Assembly: GCF_016809835.1 (NCBI RefSeq)
Contig: NZ_JAFBIL020000004.1
Location: forward strand, 1 to 64,000
Length of the DNA: 64,000 nt
Direction of reading: 5' to 3'
Source: Massilia soli
Lineage (GTDB): Bacteria > Pseudomonadota > Gammaproteobacteria > Burkholderiales > Burkholderiaceae_D
Part shown: in pieces, positions 27,606 through 36,929 of the stretch
Layout: each line of letters begins with the position of its first letter
Position numbering within the stretch: the stretch's first letter is position 1
Notes under the pieces: generated by a model
Database searches by the model: none
What the model was told of the DNA's origin: nothing
The model's input: only the letters and a program-made list of their open reading frames with translations
Program-made: the position numbers and the translations under genes

Positions 27606-28004
27606 ATGCGCAAAATCGCGTTGTTAATTTTTGTTGGCCTTTGCCAGCAAGCGACTGCTGGTGAGAGCAACAACAAACTCCACGAGCTGAACGAGTGGAA
27701 TGCGCTTCTTCAAGCGAACTACAAAATCCATTCGGGGGGCACGGCATATTCCGAACCGCCAACGAAGCTTGATAGCGTTTTTACGGTCGCCTTCAAAGGT
27801 GAAGCCGCCAGGCAGGTATTCGAACAGATCGGGCCTGACGTGAAACCAGTCTGTGATGATGCGGACGGCAACCGGGTGCGAGAAAAAAAAGGCGTTCATT
27901 GCTCATATACCGCTCGCCTTGAAAATACAGCAAATTCCCACTATCGGTGCTGGATCGGAATAGATCTTCGAACTGGCGAGGGGGACGTTCGGGTGTCCTG
28001 CTAG
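27606..28004 (+). CDS. Putative periplasmic immunity protein
   Basis: 132 residues from the ATG at 27606 (a GTG at 27600 overlapping the previous stop is an alternative). N-terminal signal peptide MRKIALLIFVGLCQQATA, then a mature part with four cysteines (near PVCDD, VHCSYT, YRCWIG, VSC) that may form disulfides. No family recognised. Placed immediately after a peptidoglycan-peptidase effector candidate and exported to the compartment where that enzyme would act, so immunity is the simplest role. Confidence 0.65.
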   Translation: MRKIALLIFVGLCQQATAGESNNKLHELNEWNALLQANYKIHSGGTAYSEPPTKLDSVFTVAFKGEAARQVFEQIGPDVKPVCDDADGNRVREKKGVHCSYTARLENTANSHYRCWIGIDLRTGEGDVRVSC

Positions 28005-28052
28005 GCCACCCTGCTCTTCGGCGCCAGCCGATTGTTATCGACATCATCTGGA

Positions 28053-28859
28053 CTAGGCGACCGCCCGCATGGGATTGGCCTGCCGCCGGTGCAGGAATTC
28101 CAGCACATGAGTGCGGTATTCCATGTACAGCGGATCGAGCGCCAGCGCCACCCGGTCGCGCGGACGCGGCAAGCGGATCTCGGCGATCTCTCCGATGGTT
28201 GCGGCCGGCCCGTTGGTCATCATCACGATGCGGTCCGACAATAGCACCGCCTCATCCACATCGTGGGTCACCATCACCACCGTCGATCCGGTGTTGGCGA
28301 CAATGCGCAGCAGCTCGTCCTGCAGGTGGGCGCGGGTCAGCGCATCCAGCGCGCCAAACGGCTCATCCATCAGCAACACCTTCGGCTCCATCGACAGCGC
28401 CCGCGCGATGCCAACCCGCTGCTTCATGCCGCCCGAGATTTCATTCGGCCGCTTGGCGCCGGCTGCGGTCAGGCCGACCATCGCCAATGCGGCAGCGGTG
28501 CGCTCGCGCAGCTTGTTGCGGTCTTCGCGCGCGCCAAACACCCGTTCGACCGCCAGGTAGACGTTGTCGAAGCAGCTCAGCCACGGAAGCAGCGAATGAT
28601 TCTGGAACACCACGCCGCGCTCCGGCGACGGCCCGTCGATCTCGCGTCCGGCGCAGATCAGGGCGCCGTCGGTGGCCTCGGTCAGGCCGGCGATCAGGTT
28701 CAGCAAGGTCGATTTGCCGCAGCCAGAGTGCCCGATCAGGGTGATGAACTCGCCCTGCGCCACCGTCAGGTTGATGTTGCGCAGCGCGTGGAAGCGGCCT
28801 TTACGGGTCTCAAACACCATCTCCGCGCCCCGTACTTCGATGAATTTCTTTGCGGCCAT
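28053..28859 (-). CDS. ABC transporter ATP-binding protein, nitrate/sulfonate class
   Basis: 268 residues from the ATG at 28859 (MAAKKFIEVRGAEM). Walker A GHSGCGKST, signature EISGGMKQRVGIARAL, Walker B VLLMDEPFGALD, D-loop and switch His in VTHDVDEAVLLSD. The sequence class is that of NrtD/SsuB/TauB ATPases. It powers import by the permease encoded directly upstream (1 bp gap) and the receptor before that. Together with a NrtA-like receptor the substrate is probably nitrate or nitrite, though cyanate or bicarbonate systems are close relatives. Confidence 0.9.
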   Translation of the reverse strand: MAAKKFIEVRGAEMVFETRKGRFHALRNINLTVAQGEFITLIGHSGCGKSTLLNLIAGLTEATDGALICAGREIDGPSPERGVVFQNHSLLPWLSCFDNVYLAVERVFGAREDRNKLRERTAAALAMVGLTAAGAKRPNEISGGMKQRVGIARALSMEPKVLLMDEPFGALDALTRAHLQDELLRIVANTGSTVVMVTHDVDEAVLLSDRIVMMTNGPAATIGEIAEIRLPRPRDRVALALDPLYMEYRTHVLEFLHRRQANPMRAVA

Positions 28860-28860
28860 C

Positions 28861-29754
28861 TCAACTCCCCGTTTCTTCGTACGTGAACGATCGTGCGATG
28901 GCGACCAGGATTTGCTCCAGCACCAGCCCGACCACGCCGATGACGACAATCGCAATGATGATGTGCGGCACATTCAAGTTATTCCATTCGTCCCAAACCC
29001 AGAAGCCGATGCCGACACCACCGGTCAGCATTTCCGCCGCCACGATCACCAGCCAGGCGGTGCCGATGGCCAGCCTCACGCCGGTCAGCATGTAGGGCAG
29101 CACCGATGGCAGCAGGATCTTGGTGAAAATCTTCCACTCCGACAGGTTCAGCACCCGCGCCACATTCATGTAGTCCTGCGGCACGCGCTGCACACCGACC
29201 GCCGTGTTGACGATCATCGGCCAGATCGAGCAGATGAAGATCGACCAGATCGCGGCCGGGTCGGCGGACTTGAACACCAGCAGCCCGATCGGCAGCCAGG
29301 CCAGCGGCGACACCGGCTTGAGCAGGCTGATGATCGGATTGAACATGCCGCCCATAAACTTGAAACGGCCAATCATGAAGCCGAGCGGAATGCCGACCGC
29401 TGCGGCCAGGCCAAAGCCCAGCGCGACACGTTTCAGCGACGCCAGGATATTCCAGCCGATGCCCTGGTCGTTCGGCCCATTCCGATAGAACGGGTCGGAG
29501 AACAACTTGACCGCCTCCTCCCAGGTGGCGGCGGGCGTAGGAAATGACGGGTTGTTGGCGGCGAGCACTTGCCACATCACCACCAGCAGCGCCAGGCCGG
29601 CGAACGGCGGCAGGACGGCCATCACCACACCTGACGCGCGCGCGCTTCGGCCGCTTAACTTGTAGCCCTGGCGGGCCAGCCGTTCGCTGCGCAACGGTTT
29701 AACGGGTTCTTCGGCCATGACAGGTCTCACAATCGGTTCCAGGACTGCACTCAT
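28861..29754 (-). CDS. ABC transporter permease, nitrate/sulfonate class
   Basis: 297 residues with about six membrane spans and the BPD transport EAA region (VARVLNLSEWKIFTKILLPS). N-terminal 40 residues are cytoplasmic and basic. Closest in style to NrtB (WEEAVKLFSDPFY, GIGWNILASLKRVALGFGLA). Second gene of the three-gene importer operon. Confidence 0.9.
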   Translation of the reverse strand: MSAVLEPIVRPVMAEEPVKPLRSERLARQGYKLSGRSARASGVVMAVLPPFAGLALLVVMWQVLAANNPSFPTPAATWEEAVKLFSDPFYRNGPNDQGIGWNILASLKRVALGFGLAAAVGIPLGFMIGRFKFMGGMFNPIISLLKPVSPLAWLPIGLLVFKSADPAAIWSIFICSIWPMIVNTAVGVQRVPQDYMNVARVLNLSEWKIFTKILLPSVLPYMLTGVRLAIGTAWLVIVAAEMLTGGVGIGFWVWDEWNNLNVPHIIIAIVVIGVVGLVLEQILVAIARSFTYEETGS

Positions 29755-29769
29755 GATTGGCTCCTTGCG

Positions 29770-31008
29770 TCAGGCTTTGATCTTGAAAGAATTGGCGTAG
29801 GCGGCCGGGTTCTTGCCATCCCAGACAGTGCCATCGATCATCTTGACGGTGCGCATCGGCGACTTCGGCACGCTCACCTTGGCCATCGACGCCGCTTCCT
29901 TGTACAGCGCAACCTGGTTGACGCTGCTGGCAACGGCCAGGTAGTCCGGCTCGGCCTTGAGCAAGCCCCAGCGCTTGTGCTGGGTCATGAACCACATGCC
30001 ATCCGACAGGTACGGGAAGTTCACGCTGCCGTCGTTGAAGAACTTCATGTGGTTCGGATCGTCCCAGGTCTTGCCGAGTCCATTCTGGTAGCGACCGAGG
30101 ATGCGCTGGTTGATCACGTCGACCGACGTGTTGACATACGACTTGTCGGCGATGGTCGCCGCCATCTTGGTCTTGTTCGACAACGAGGCGTCGATCCATT
30201 TGCTGGCATCGAGGATCGCGGCCACCAGCGCGCGCGCCGTGTTCGGATGCTTCTTCACCCACTCGAGCGTGGTGCCCAGCGTCTTCTCGGGATGGTCCCT
30301 CCAGATGTCCTGGCTGGTTGCGGCCGTGATGCCGACGCCGTCCACGATGGCGCGGTGGTTCCACGGTTCACCCACGCAGAAACCGTCCATGTTCCCCACC
30401 CGCATGTTGGCCACCATCTGGGGTGGCGGCACGGTAATGGCGCGCGCGTCTTTCATGGGATTGATGCCGTAGCTGGCCAGCCAGTAGTACAGCCACATCG
30501 CGTGGGTGCCGGTCGGGAAGGTCTGCGCAAAGGTGTACTCGCGCTTGTCGGTCTGCATCAGCTTGGCCAGCGATGCGCCGTCGACGGCGCCCTTGTCGGC
30601 AATTTTCTTCGACAGGCTGATGGCCTGGCCGTTCTGGTTCAGGCTCATCAGGACTGCCATGTCTTTTTTGGCGCCGCCAGCGCCCAGTTGCACGCCGTAG
30701 ATCAGGCCGTACAGAACATGGGCGGCGTCGAGCTCGCCATTGACCAGCTTGTCGCGCACGCTGGCCCAGGACGATTCCTTGCTGGGGATAATCTTGATGC
30801 CGTACTTTTTATCGAAGCCCATCACCGACGCCATCACAATCGATGCGCAATCGGTCAGCGGGATGAAACCGACTTTGACCTCGGCCAGCTCGGGCTTGTC
30901 GGACCCCGCGGCCCACACGCCGCCGGTGGCGAGTGCGGTAATCGACGCCGCGGCGCCCGCCTTGATCAGACTGCGGCGGATCGGGTTGCTGGTGCTATCG
31001 GTCGTCAT
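29770..31008 (-). CDS. NrtA-like ABC transporter substrate-binding protein with Tat signal
   Basis: 412 residues from the second of two tandem ATGs (31011 and 31008), chosen by spacing from a GAGGGA ribosome binding site. The N-terminus has a twin-arginine motif (IRRSLIKAGAAASITAL) so export by Tat is likely. The mature part follows the NrtA/CmpA family: VGFIPLTDCASIVMASVMGF, GTHAMWLYYWLASYGINP, PPPQMVANMRVGNMDGFCVG and GEPWNHRAI. It binds nitrate (or bicarbonate in CmpA) in the periplasm. First gene of the operon; no nitrate reductase genes are in the window. Confidence 0.9.
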   Translation of the reverse strand: MTTDSTSNPIRRSLIKAGAAASITALATGGVWAAGSDKPELAEVKVGFIPLTDCASIVMASVMGFDKKYGIKIIPSKESSWASVRDKLVNGELDAAHVLYGLIYGVQLGAGGAKKDMAVLMSLNQNGQAISLSKKIADKGAVDGASLAKLMQTDKREYTFAQTFPTGTHAMWLYYWLASYGINPMKDARAITVPPPQMVANMRVGNMDGFCVGEPWNHRAIVDGVGITAATSQDIWRDHPEKTLGTTLEWVKKHPNTARALVAAILDASKWIDASLSNKTKMAATIADKSYVNTSVDVINQRILGRYQNGLGKTWDDPNHMKFFNDGSVNFPYLSDGMWFMTQHKRWGLLKAEPDYLAVASSVNQVALYKEAASMAKVSVPKSPMRTVKMIDGTVWDGKNPAAYANSFKIKA

Positions 31009-31173
31009 CATTCCCTCGTTGGCAGTGGCTGTTACCACTACATGAGCAAGGGACGTGCCAGCGGTAAATACCGCGGCGCAAGGGCAAAGAGGTGCGAATC
31101 GCTTGTTGTTATGGCACTGTCGTTGTGCAGCGCACCAAAACAGGATGCCAAAGTGCGCGTAGCGCGCTTGCGA

Positions 31174-31821
31174 TCAGGACTGCGCGGCGATGCTCCTCAG
31201 CGCCTGTTCGAACACTTCCGGCGGCTGCCCGCCGGAGATCAAGTGACGTTCATTGATGATAATGGCCGGTACCGAATTGATCCCGGCCCGCTGGAAGAAC
31301 TGCTGGCGCTCGCGCACTTCGTCGGCGTAGGCACCGCTGGACAGGATGCGCGCCGCTTCCGCGCTGTCCAGACCGATTTCCCCGGCCACCCGCGTCAGCA
31401 CCGCATGGTCGCCAGGATTCTCGCCCTTGGTGAAGTACGCCTCGAACAGCGCCGTCTTGAGCGCATACTCGCTTCCCAGCGTATTGGCCCAGTGCAGCAA
31501 GCGGTGCGCGTCGAAGGTGTTATAGATGCGGCTGCGCGTGTCCATGTTGAAATCGAAGCCCAGTTCGGCTGCGCGGGCGCGGATGGTCGCGCGGGTCGCG
31601 GCCCGCTGCTCTTCGTTGGCGCCGTATTTTTGCGCGATATGTTCGCCGATATCCTGGCCGCCCGCCGGCATGGCCGGGTTCAACTCGAATGGCTGGAAGT
31701 GGATCTCCGCGCCGACCGCGTCCTTGGCGCGTTCCAGCGCCTGCTCAAGCGACTTGAGGCCGATGACGCACCAGGGGCACGAGATGTCTGATACAAAATC
31801 GATTCTGACCTGCTTGCCCAC
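31174..31821 (-). CDS. DsbA-family oxidoreductase, FrnE-like
   Basis: 215 residues. The start is GTG at 31821 because an ideal TACGGAGGTATATC ribosome binding site lies just before it; the longer frame to 31851 overlaps that site. Active site CPWC in DISCPWCVIG, helical insert, and SVPAIIINERHLISGGQPPE at the C-terminus. No signal peptide, so a cytoplasmic thiol oxidoreductase or isomerase of the FrnE/2-HCCA branch is expected. Confidence 0.9.
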   Translation of the reverse strand: MGKQVRIDFVSDISCPWCVIGLKSLEQALERAKDAVGAEIHFQPFELNPAMPAGGQDIGEHIAQKYGANEEQRAATRATIRARAAELGFDFNMDTRSRIYNTFDAHRLLHWANTLGSEYALKTALFEAYFTKGENPGDHAVLTRVAGEIGLDSAEAARILSSGAYADEVRERQQFFQRAGINSVPAIIINERHLISGGQPPEVFEQALRSIAAQS

Positions 31822-31880
31822 GATATACCTCCGTATTTTTAGCGCTGACACAGCTAAATGTTGAACCTGCCGTCACCCGT

Positions 31881-31961
31881 CGTCGTTCCCGCGCGGCCGG
31901 GTGCCCCATGCTGGAATTGTCACCTCGCCCGGTATAGGTTCCCGCCTGCGCGGGAACGACG
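31881..31961. repeat. REP-like inverted pair upstream of FrnE-like gene
   Basis: CGTCGTTCCCGCGCGGCCGG and CGCCTGCGCGGGAACGACG bracket about 81 bp between the DsbA-family gene and plsY. The left arm is slightly degenerate. Confidence 0.75.
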
Positions 31962-31985
31962 ATGGGCACGTAGCGCGGACAACGC

Positions 31986-32618
31986 CTATTTTTTCTTCGC
32001 CGTAGCCTTGGCCGCGGCCGATTTGCTGCCGATCCGGCTTTCCTTGCCAGCCAGCAGATTCGAAATGTTCTTGCTGTGACGATACAGCAGAAGCGCGCTC
32101 ATTGCCGCCACGGCGAACAGGATCTCATCCGCGCCGAACAGCAATCCATAGTAGAACGGCGCAAACACCGAGGCGATCAGTGCCGCCAGCGACGAGTAGC
32201 GGAATGCGTAGGCCACGATCAGCCAGGTGGCCAGCGTCGCCAGGCCCAGCCACACGTTCAGGCCGATCAGCACGCCCAGCGCCGTGGCCACGCCCTTGCC
32301 GCCGACAAAGCGGAAGAACACCGGCCACAGGTGGCCGATGAAGACCGCCAGCGCCACCAGCGCGATGCCGGTGTCGTCAACGCCGAACTGCTCGCCGTAG
32401 CGGATCGCCAGCCAGACCGCGAACCAGCCCTTGGCCGCGTCGCCGATCAGGGTGGCGATCGCCGCTTTCTTGTTGCCGCTGCGCAGGACATTGGTCGCAC
32501 CCGGATTGCCCGAGCCATAGGTGCGCGGGTCCGACAGGCCGAACAGGCGGCTCGCCACCACGGCAAACGAAATGGAGCCGATCAGGTAGGCGGCAATAAC
32601 AAACAATACTGTATTCAT
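31986..32618 (-). CDS. plsY: Glycerol-3-phosphate acyltransferase PlsY
   Basis: 210 residues, multispanning inner-membrane protein: [17 protein letters not shown], then [20 protein letters not shown] and [13 protein letters not shown], the PlsY signature loops. It transfers acyl groups from acyl phosphate to glycerol 3-phosphate in phospholipid synthesis. The C-terminus is lysine-rich and extends beyond the last span. Confidence 0.95.
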   Translation of the reverse strand: MNTVLFVIAAYLIGSISFAVVASRLFGLSDPRTYGSGNPGATNVLRSGNKKAAIATLIGDAAKGWFAVWLAIRYGEQFGVDDTGIALVALAVFIGHLWPVFFRFVGGKGVATALGVLIGLNVWLGLATLATWLIVAYAFRYSSLAALIASVFAPFYYGLLFGADEILFAVAAMSALLLYRHSKNISNLLAGKESRIGSKSAAAKATAKKK

Positions 32619-32672
32619 GTGTCTCTCTTTTTATAGTCCGGCGTCAGGGCCGGGCGTGATTATATACAGTCG

Positions 32673-33161
32673 CTATTCCAAAGCACACTGCACCGGCTTG
32701 GCGCCCAGCAGCGCCACCACCGCCTGCGGGTCAATGCCGACCAGGTAGCCGCGCCGGCCGCCATTGATATAAATCTTTTCCAGCGCGAGGATGCCCTCCT
32801 CCACATACACCGGCATCGCCTTCCTGGTGCCGAACGGCGAAGTGCCGCCGACCATGTAGCCAGTGTGCCGCTGCGCCACCTCGGGCTTGCACGGTTCGAC
32901 CGATTTGCACGGAATCGCGCGCGCCAGGTTCTTGGTCGAGACCTTGCAGTCGCCGTGCATCAGCACGATCAGCGGGCGCGCCGCTTCGTCCTGCATCACC
33001 AGCGTCTTGACGACGTCATGTTCGGACACGCCAAGCTCGCGCGCCGACACCGCGGTGCCGCCATGTTCCTCGTAGTCGTAAGGGTGCTCGGTAAAGACAA
33101 CCTGGTGCTTGCGCAGGAACTGGGTCGCCTGAGTTTCTGAAATATGCTCTTTGCGGGCCAT
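32673..33161 (-). CDS. ybaK: Cys-tRNA(Pro)/Cys-tRNA(Cys) deacylase YbaK
   Basis: 162 residues. YbaK/EbsC domain: FTEHPYDYEEHGGTAVSARE, HDVVKTLVMQ, VLMHGDCKVSTKNLARAI, TGYMVGGTSPFGTRK and INGGRRGYLVGIDP. It removes mischarged cysteine from tRNA-Pro in trans. Its 5' end is 36 bp from the divergent EEP gene. Confidence 0.95.
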   Translation of the reverse strand: MARKEHISETQATQFLRKHQVVFTEHPYDYEEHGGTAVSARELGVSEHDVVKTLVMQDEAARPLIVLMHGDCKVSTKNLARAIPCKSVEPCKPEVAQRHTGYMVGGTSPFGTRKAMPVYVEEGILALEKIYINGGRRGYLVGIDPQAVVALLGAKPVQCALE

Positions 33162-33197
33162 GCGTGTTACGCTAAAGGTTCATTGAGGAGTCTTATT

Positions 33198-34172
33198 ATG
33201 CAGCAAGAGATTCGCTTTGCCACCTTCAATGTTTTCAATCTCGCACCGCGCGGTGCGCGCTTGTATGACAACCTGCTGCCCTCGACGCCCGAGGAGTACG
33301 AGGCCAAGATCGCCTGGACCGCGCGCCAGATCGACCTGCTGGATGCCGACGTGATCGGCTTTCAGGAGATCTTCTCGCAAGGCGCGCTGCGCGAAGCGCT
33401 GGCGCGCACCCGCAACTATCGCGATGCGCACCACATCGGCTTCGACCCTGACCCGGCCGCCGCGCGCCTGACGCCGAGCGTCGCGCTGGTCTCGCGCCTG
33501 CCCCTGGGCGGCGCGGCCACCCCGCACTTGCTGTTCCCGCCCGGTATATCGCTGCCGCCGGGCAGCCGCGACGCCGACCGCTTCACCCGCGCCGTGATCC
33601 ACGTTCCGGTCATCCTGTCGCCCGATTGCACGGTCGATGTGGTGGTGGTGCACCTGAAATCGCGCCGCCCCGACTACCGCAACGGCGACACCGGCGAGGA
33701 CGCACAGATTTACGCGACGGCCTGCCTGCGCTCGCTGGTGCGGCGCGGCACCGAGGCCGTCGGGCTACGCGTCATGCTCAGCGACCTGGCGCGCGCCAAC
33801 AAGCGTCCGCGCGTGGTGCTGGGCGACTTTAACGATGTTGCCGACTCGGTCACCACCGCCATCGTGCAAGGCATCGGCGGGCCGCTGGGCGACCGCATGT
33901 TCGACTCATTCGACCTGCAGCGCAGCCAGGACCGCATCCGCCAGGTCGGCTTTTCCAGCATGCACGACGGGCGCTTCAGCACCATCGACCATATCTTGCT
34001 GTCCGAAGAGTTCAACGGCGCCTTGCCGACGGCGATCGGCGAAGTCGTCGAGGTCAACTACCTGAACGACCACCTTGTACTGGCCTTGCCGGAAGCCTCA
34101 GACCACGGCCAGGTGCTGGCGCGCATCCGCCTGTTCGACGAAACCCACGGCCTCATCGATGCGGGGATGTAA
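33198..34172 (+). CDS. Endonuclease/exonuclease/phosphatase family protein
   Basis: 324 residues from the ATG at 33198, preceded by TTGAGGAG. EEP motifs: IRFATFNVFNLAPRG, DVIGFQEIF, VVVVHLKSRRP, VVLGDFNDVADS and ASDHGQVLARI. Typical of soluble EEP proteins of unknown substrate. It is a different lineage from the protein at 25613. The 3' end overlaps the convergent GGDEF-EAL gene by 20 bases. Confidence 0.88.
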   Translation: MQQEIRFATFNVFNLAPRGARLYDNLLPSTPEEYEAKIAWTARQIDLLDADVIGFQEIFSQGALREALARTRNYRDAHHIGFDPDPAAARLTPSVALVSRLPLGGAATPHLLFPPGISLPPGSRDADRFTRAVIHVPVILSPDCTVDVVVVHLKSRRPDYRNGDTGEDAQIYATACLRSLVRRGTEAVGLRVMLSDLARANKRPRVVLGDFNDVADSVTTAIVQGIGGPLGDRMFDSFDLQRSQDRIRQVGFSSMHDGRFSTIDHILLSEEFNGALPTAIGEVVEVNYLNDHLVLALPEASDHGQVLARIRLFDETHGLIDAGM

Positions 34173-36609
34173 GGTCGGGATTGACTGACGCCTTGCCGGC
34201 GTAGTAGCCCTGGTATTCGTCGCAGCCGTGCTGGCGCAGGAAGCGCAGCTGCTCTTCCGTCTCGACGCCTTCGGCAATCACGCGCAGCTTCAGGCCGCGC
34301 GCCACCGCGATGATGGCCGGAACGATGCTGTCGTCGTTCAGGTCGCGCAGGATTTCACCGACCAGCGTGCGGTCGATCTTGAGTTTCGACAGCGGCACCT
34401 GGCGCAGGAAGGACAGGTTGGAGCAGCCGGTGCCGAAGTCGTCAATGGTGAGCTGCACGCCGCGCCCGGCCAGCGCCAGCACGGCGCCGATGGTGACCTC
34501 GTCCGCGTTCATGATGACGTTCTCGGTGATCTCCAGGTCGAGGTAGCGCGCTTCGAGCCCGGTGCGCGCCAGCGCCCGGTCGACGCAGGCCAGCAGGTCG
34601 TTGTGAAAGAACTGGGCATTCGACAAGTTGACCGCGACGCACACCGGATGGCCGTCGTCGCGCCAGCGCGCCGCCTGTTCGCATGCTTGCTGCAACACCC
34701 ATTCGCCGATCGGCACGATCAGCCCGCTCGACTCGGCGACCGGCAAAAATTCGTCCGGCGCCAGCATGCCACGCTCCGGATGGCGCCAGCGCAGCAGCGC
34801 TTCCAGCCCCACCACCTGGCCGGTTTCGCAGCTGATCTCGGGCTGGTACTCAATGACAAACTCGTTGTTGGCGATCGCCTGGCGCAGGTTGTTTTCCATC
34901 TGCACCCGCTGCACCACATGGGCATTCATTTCGGGGCTGAAAAAGCGGAACGCGTTGCGCCCGTCCTGCTTGGCGTGGTACATGGCGACGTCGGCGTGCT
35001 GCGTCAGCGTATCGATGTCGCCGCCGTCGGACGGGTAGATGCTGATACCGATCGACACGCTCACGGTCAGCTCGGTTCCCGACACGCTGACCGGCTGGAT
35101 GATCGACTGCATTACGGTCTGCGCGACGTGGGCGGCCTGGTCGACGCCGCCGATGTCGGCCAGCACCACGACGAATTCGTCGCCACCGTGGCGGCTGACG
35201 GTATCGACGCCGCGCACGCAGCGCGTCAGCCGGGCTGCGGTTTCCTTCAGCACCTGGTCGCCGGCCTGGTGCCCGAAGCCGTCGTTGATGGCCTTGAAAC
35301 GGTCTAGGTCGATGAACATGACCGCCACCTTGGTGTGCTGGCGGCGCGCCGCGGCCAGCGCCTGCCGCAGGCGGTCGAGCAGCAGCACGCGGTTCGGCAG
35401 GTCGGTCAGGAAATCGTGTTCGGCGAGGTGGCGGTTTTTCTCCTCGACGCGCTTGCGGTCGGTAATGTCGGACAAGATGGCGATGTAGTCGGCCAGGCCG
35501 TGGCTGCCGCTGCGAATCGCCGTCAGCGCGACCCAGCACGGGAACTCGGCGCCGTCGTGGCGGCGGGTCCAGATTTCACCCTCCCAGTGGTCATGCACCG
35601 CGACGTAGCTCCAGATCTCCTGGTAGAACTCCTCGTCGTGCACGCCGGAGCGCAAGCTGGGCGCTTCCTTCCCGACGATTTGCTCGGACGCGTAGCCCAT
35701 CAGGTCGGAAAATGCGCGGTTCACGGCGATGACCTTGTAATTGCGGTCGAGCACCAAGATGGCGTCGCGGCTGTTGTCGAACACCTGGGCCGCCATCATC
35801 AAGTTGCGCTCGGACACCTTTCGCAGCGTAATGTCGCGGATGGTGGCATACGCCATCGGCGCATGGTCGAGCATGAGCGGGGTCAGCTGCACCTCGCCCC
35901 AGAAGCCGCTGCCATCAGGCAACCTGTACTGCCACTCATACCGCCCGGCGACGTCGGCCAGCGATTGCGCGGCTTCGCCGGGCGGCGCGCCCTCGGCCTG
36001 CGTGGGCGGCGCGAAGTCTGGCAGGGTGCGCCCGACCAGCTGTTCTTTGGTGCTGCAGTGAAACAGCTGCAGGGCAGCCGGGTTGGCGTCGATGACGACG
36101 TTATTCTGCAGCAGGACGATGGCGTCGCCGGCCAGCGCAAACAGCTCCTGGAACCCGGGGCCCGGGCCGTTGGCGCCATTTGGCGCGACCCGGTCGGTGA
36201 CATCGACTTCCATGCAGAACAGCTGCTGCGGCTCGCCATCGCGCACGACCGGATAGTGGGCCGAGTACATCCAGCGCGTGCTGCCGTCGTGCAAGCCAAC
36301 TTCCCAGTCATGCGCCTGGGGCGAGCCGGTGTCCCAGACCGATTGCAGCACCTCGGCAAAATAGGCCGCGTTGCGGCGCGGCGCCAAGCTCAGCAGCGGC
36401 TTGCCCATGGCCTCGCCGGCGCTGACGCCAAACAGCTCGGCGCAGCGATGGTTCCAGAAGCGCACAAGCCCGTTGCGGTCGACGCTGTGAATGGCCACCG
36501 TGGGCGACAGTTCGATGGCGGCGACAATGCGGTACAGCACCTCGATGGCCTCGCGCCCCGGGCCGTCCGGTTCGTGCTGGTAAAGCGAAGCCTTCGGGCT
36601 GGAGGTCAC
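34153..36609 (-). CDS. Three-PAS GGDEF-EAL cyclic di-GMP signalling protein
   Basis: 818 residues from a GTG at 36609 that follows AAAGGATG; the much longer upstream frame has no domain. Three PAS modules in a row (about 25-140, 150-260 and 270-385), then GGDEF with intact RHGGDEFVVVL and an RGVD inhibitory site five residues before it, then EAL with intact GLEALLRW and DFGTGCSNLSFL. Both synthesis and breakdown of c-di-GMP are therefore possible. No membrane span is seen, so the PAS domains sense a cytoplasmic cue. Confidence 0.92.
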   Translation of the reverse strand: MTSSPKASLYQHEPDGPGREAIEVLYRIVAAIELSPTVAIHSVDRNGLVRFWNHRCAELFGVSAGEAMGKPLLSLAPRRNAAYFAEVLQSVWDTGSPQAHDWEVGLHDGSTRWMYSAHYPVVRDGEPQQLFCMEVDVTDRVAPNGANGPGPGFQELFALAGDAIVLLQNNVVIDANPAALQLFHCSTKEQLVGRTLPDFAPPTQAEGAPPGEAAQSLADVAGRYEWQYRLPDGSGFWGEVQLTPLMLDHAPMAYATIRDITLRKVSERNLMMAAQVFDNSRDAILVLDRNYKVIAVNRAFSDLMGYASEQIVGKEAPSLRSGVHDEEFYQEIWSYVAVHDHWEGEIWTRRHDGAEFPCWVALTAIRSGSHGLADYIAILSDITDRKRVEEKNRHLAEHDFLTDLPNRVLLLDRLRQALAAARRQHTKVAVMFIDLDRFKAINDGFGHQAGDQVLKETAARLTRCVRGVDTVSRHGGDEFVVVLADIGGVDQAAHVAQTVMQSIIQPVSVSGTELTVSVSIGISIYPSDGGDIDTLTQHADVAMYHAKQDGRNAFRFFSPEMNAHVVQRVQMENNLRQAIANNEFVIEYQPEISCETGQVVGLEALLRWRHPERGMLAPDEFLPVAESSGLIVPIGEWVLQQACEQAARWRDDGHPVCVAVNLSNAQFFHNDLLACVDRALARTGLEARYLDLEITENVIMNADEVTIGAVLALAGRGVQLTIDDFGTGCSNLSFLRQVPLSKLKIDRTLVGEILRDLNDDSIVPAIIAVARGLKLRVIAEGVETEEQLRFLRQHGCDEYQGYYAGKASVNPDLTSPHR

Positions 36610-36929
36610 GGTGCATCCTTTAAAGGGCGGCGGGCGCACTTTCCGCCTACTGCAAGGGGCCATTTTGGGGCAGCGTATTCGGCGTGCGCTTGCGCACACG
36701 CAAAGTCGCCCCCCTTGCGCTTTCGCGTTCCCGTCAAAACCGTGCGGGCCGACGTTTGGTCCCGCGTTTTTGCACTTCAGCGGACCGAAACGGCTTCCTG
36801 TCGCATTCCGTTGGCGCTTGGCGCGCGCCTTTCCTACAGTGTCAACATGCGCGTGGAGCTCCATCCTGGCTTCCAGGGCGGAGCACATGCGCGACCTACC
36901 GTTCAACCGAACATATAAAAAGAACGATT
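36610..36929. other. 320-bp divergent control region, no gene
   Basis: Lies between the divergent GGDEF-EAL gene and the RND efflux operon. Open frames here lack ribosome binding sites and family similarity. It must hold the promoters of both transcripts; no clear hexamer pair or operator could be identified by eye, and no TetR/MarR-type repressor gene is adjacent. Confidence 0.5.
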
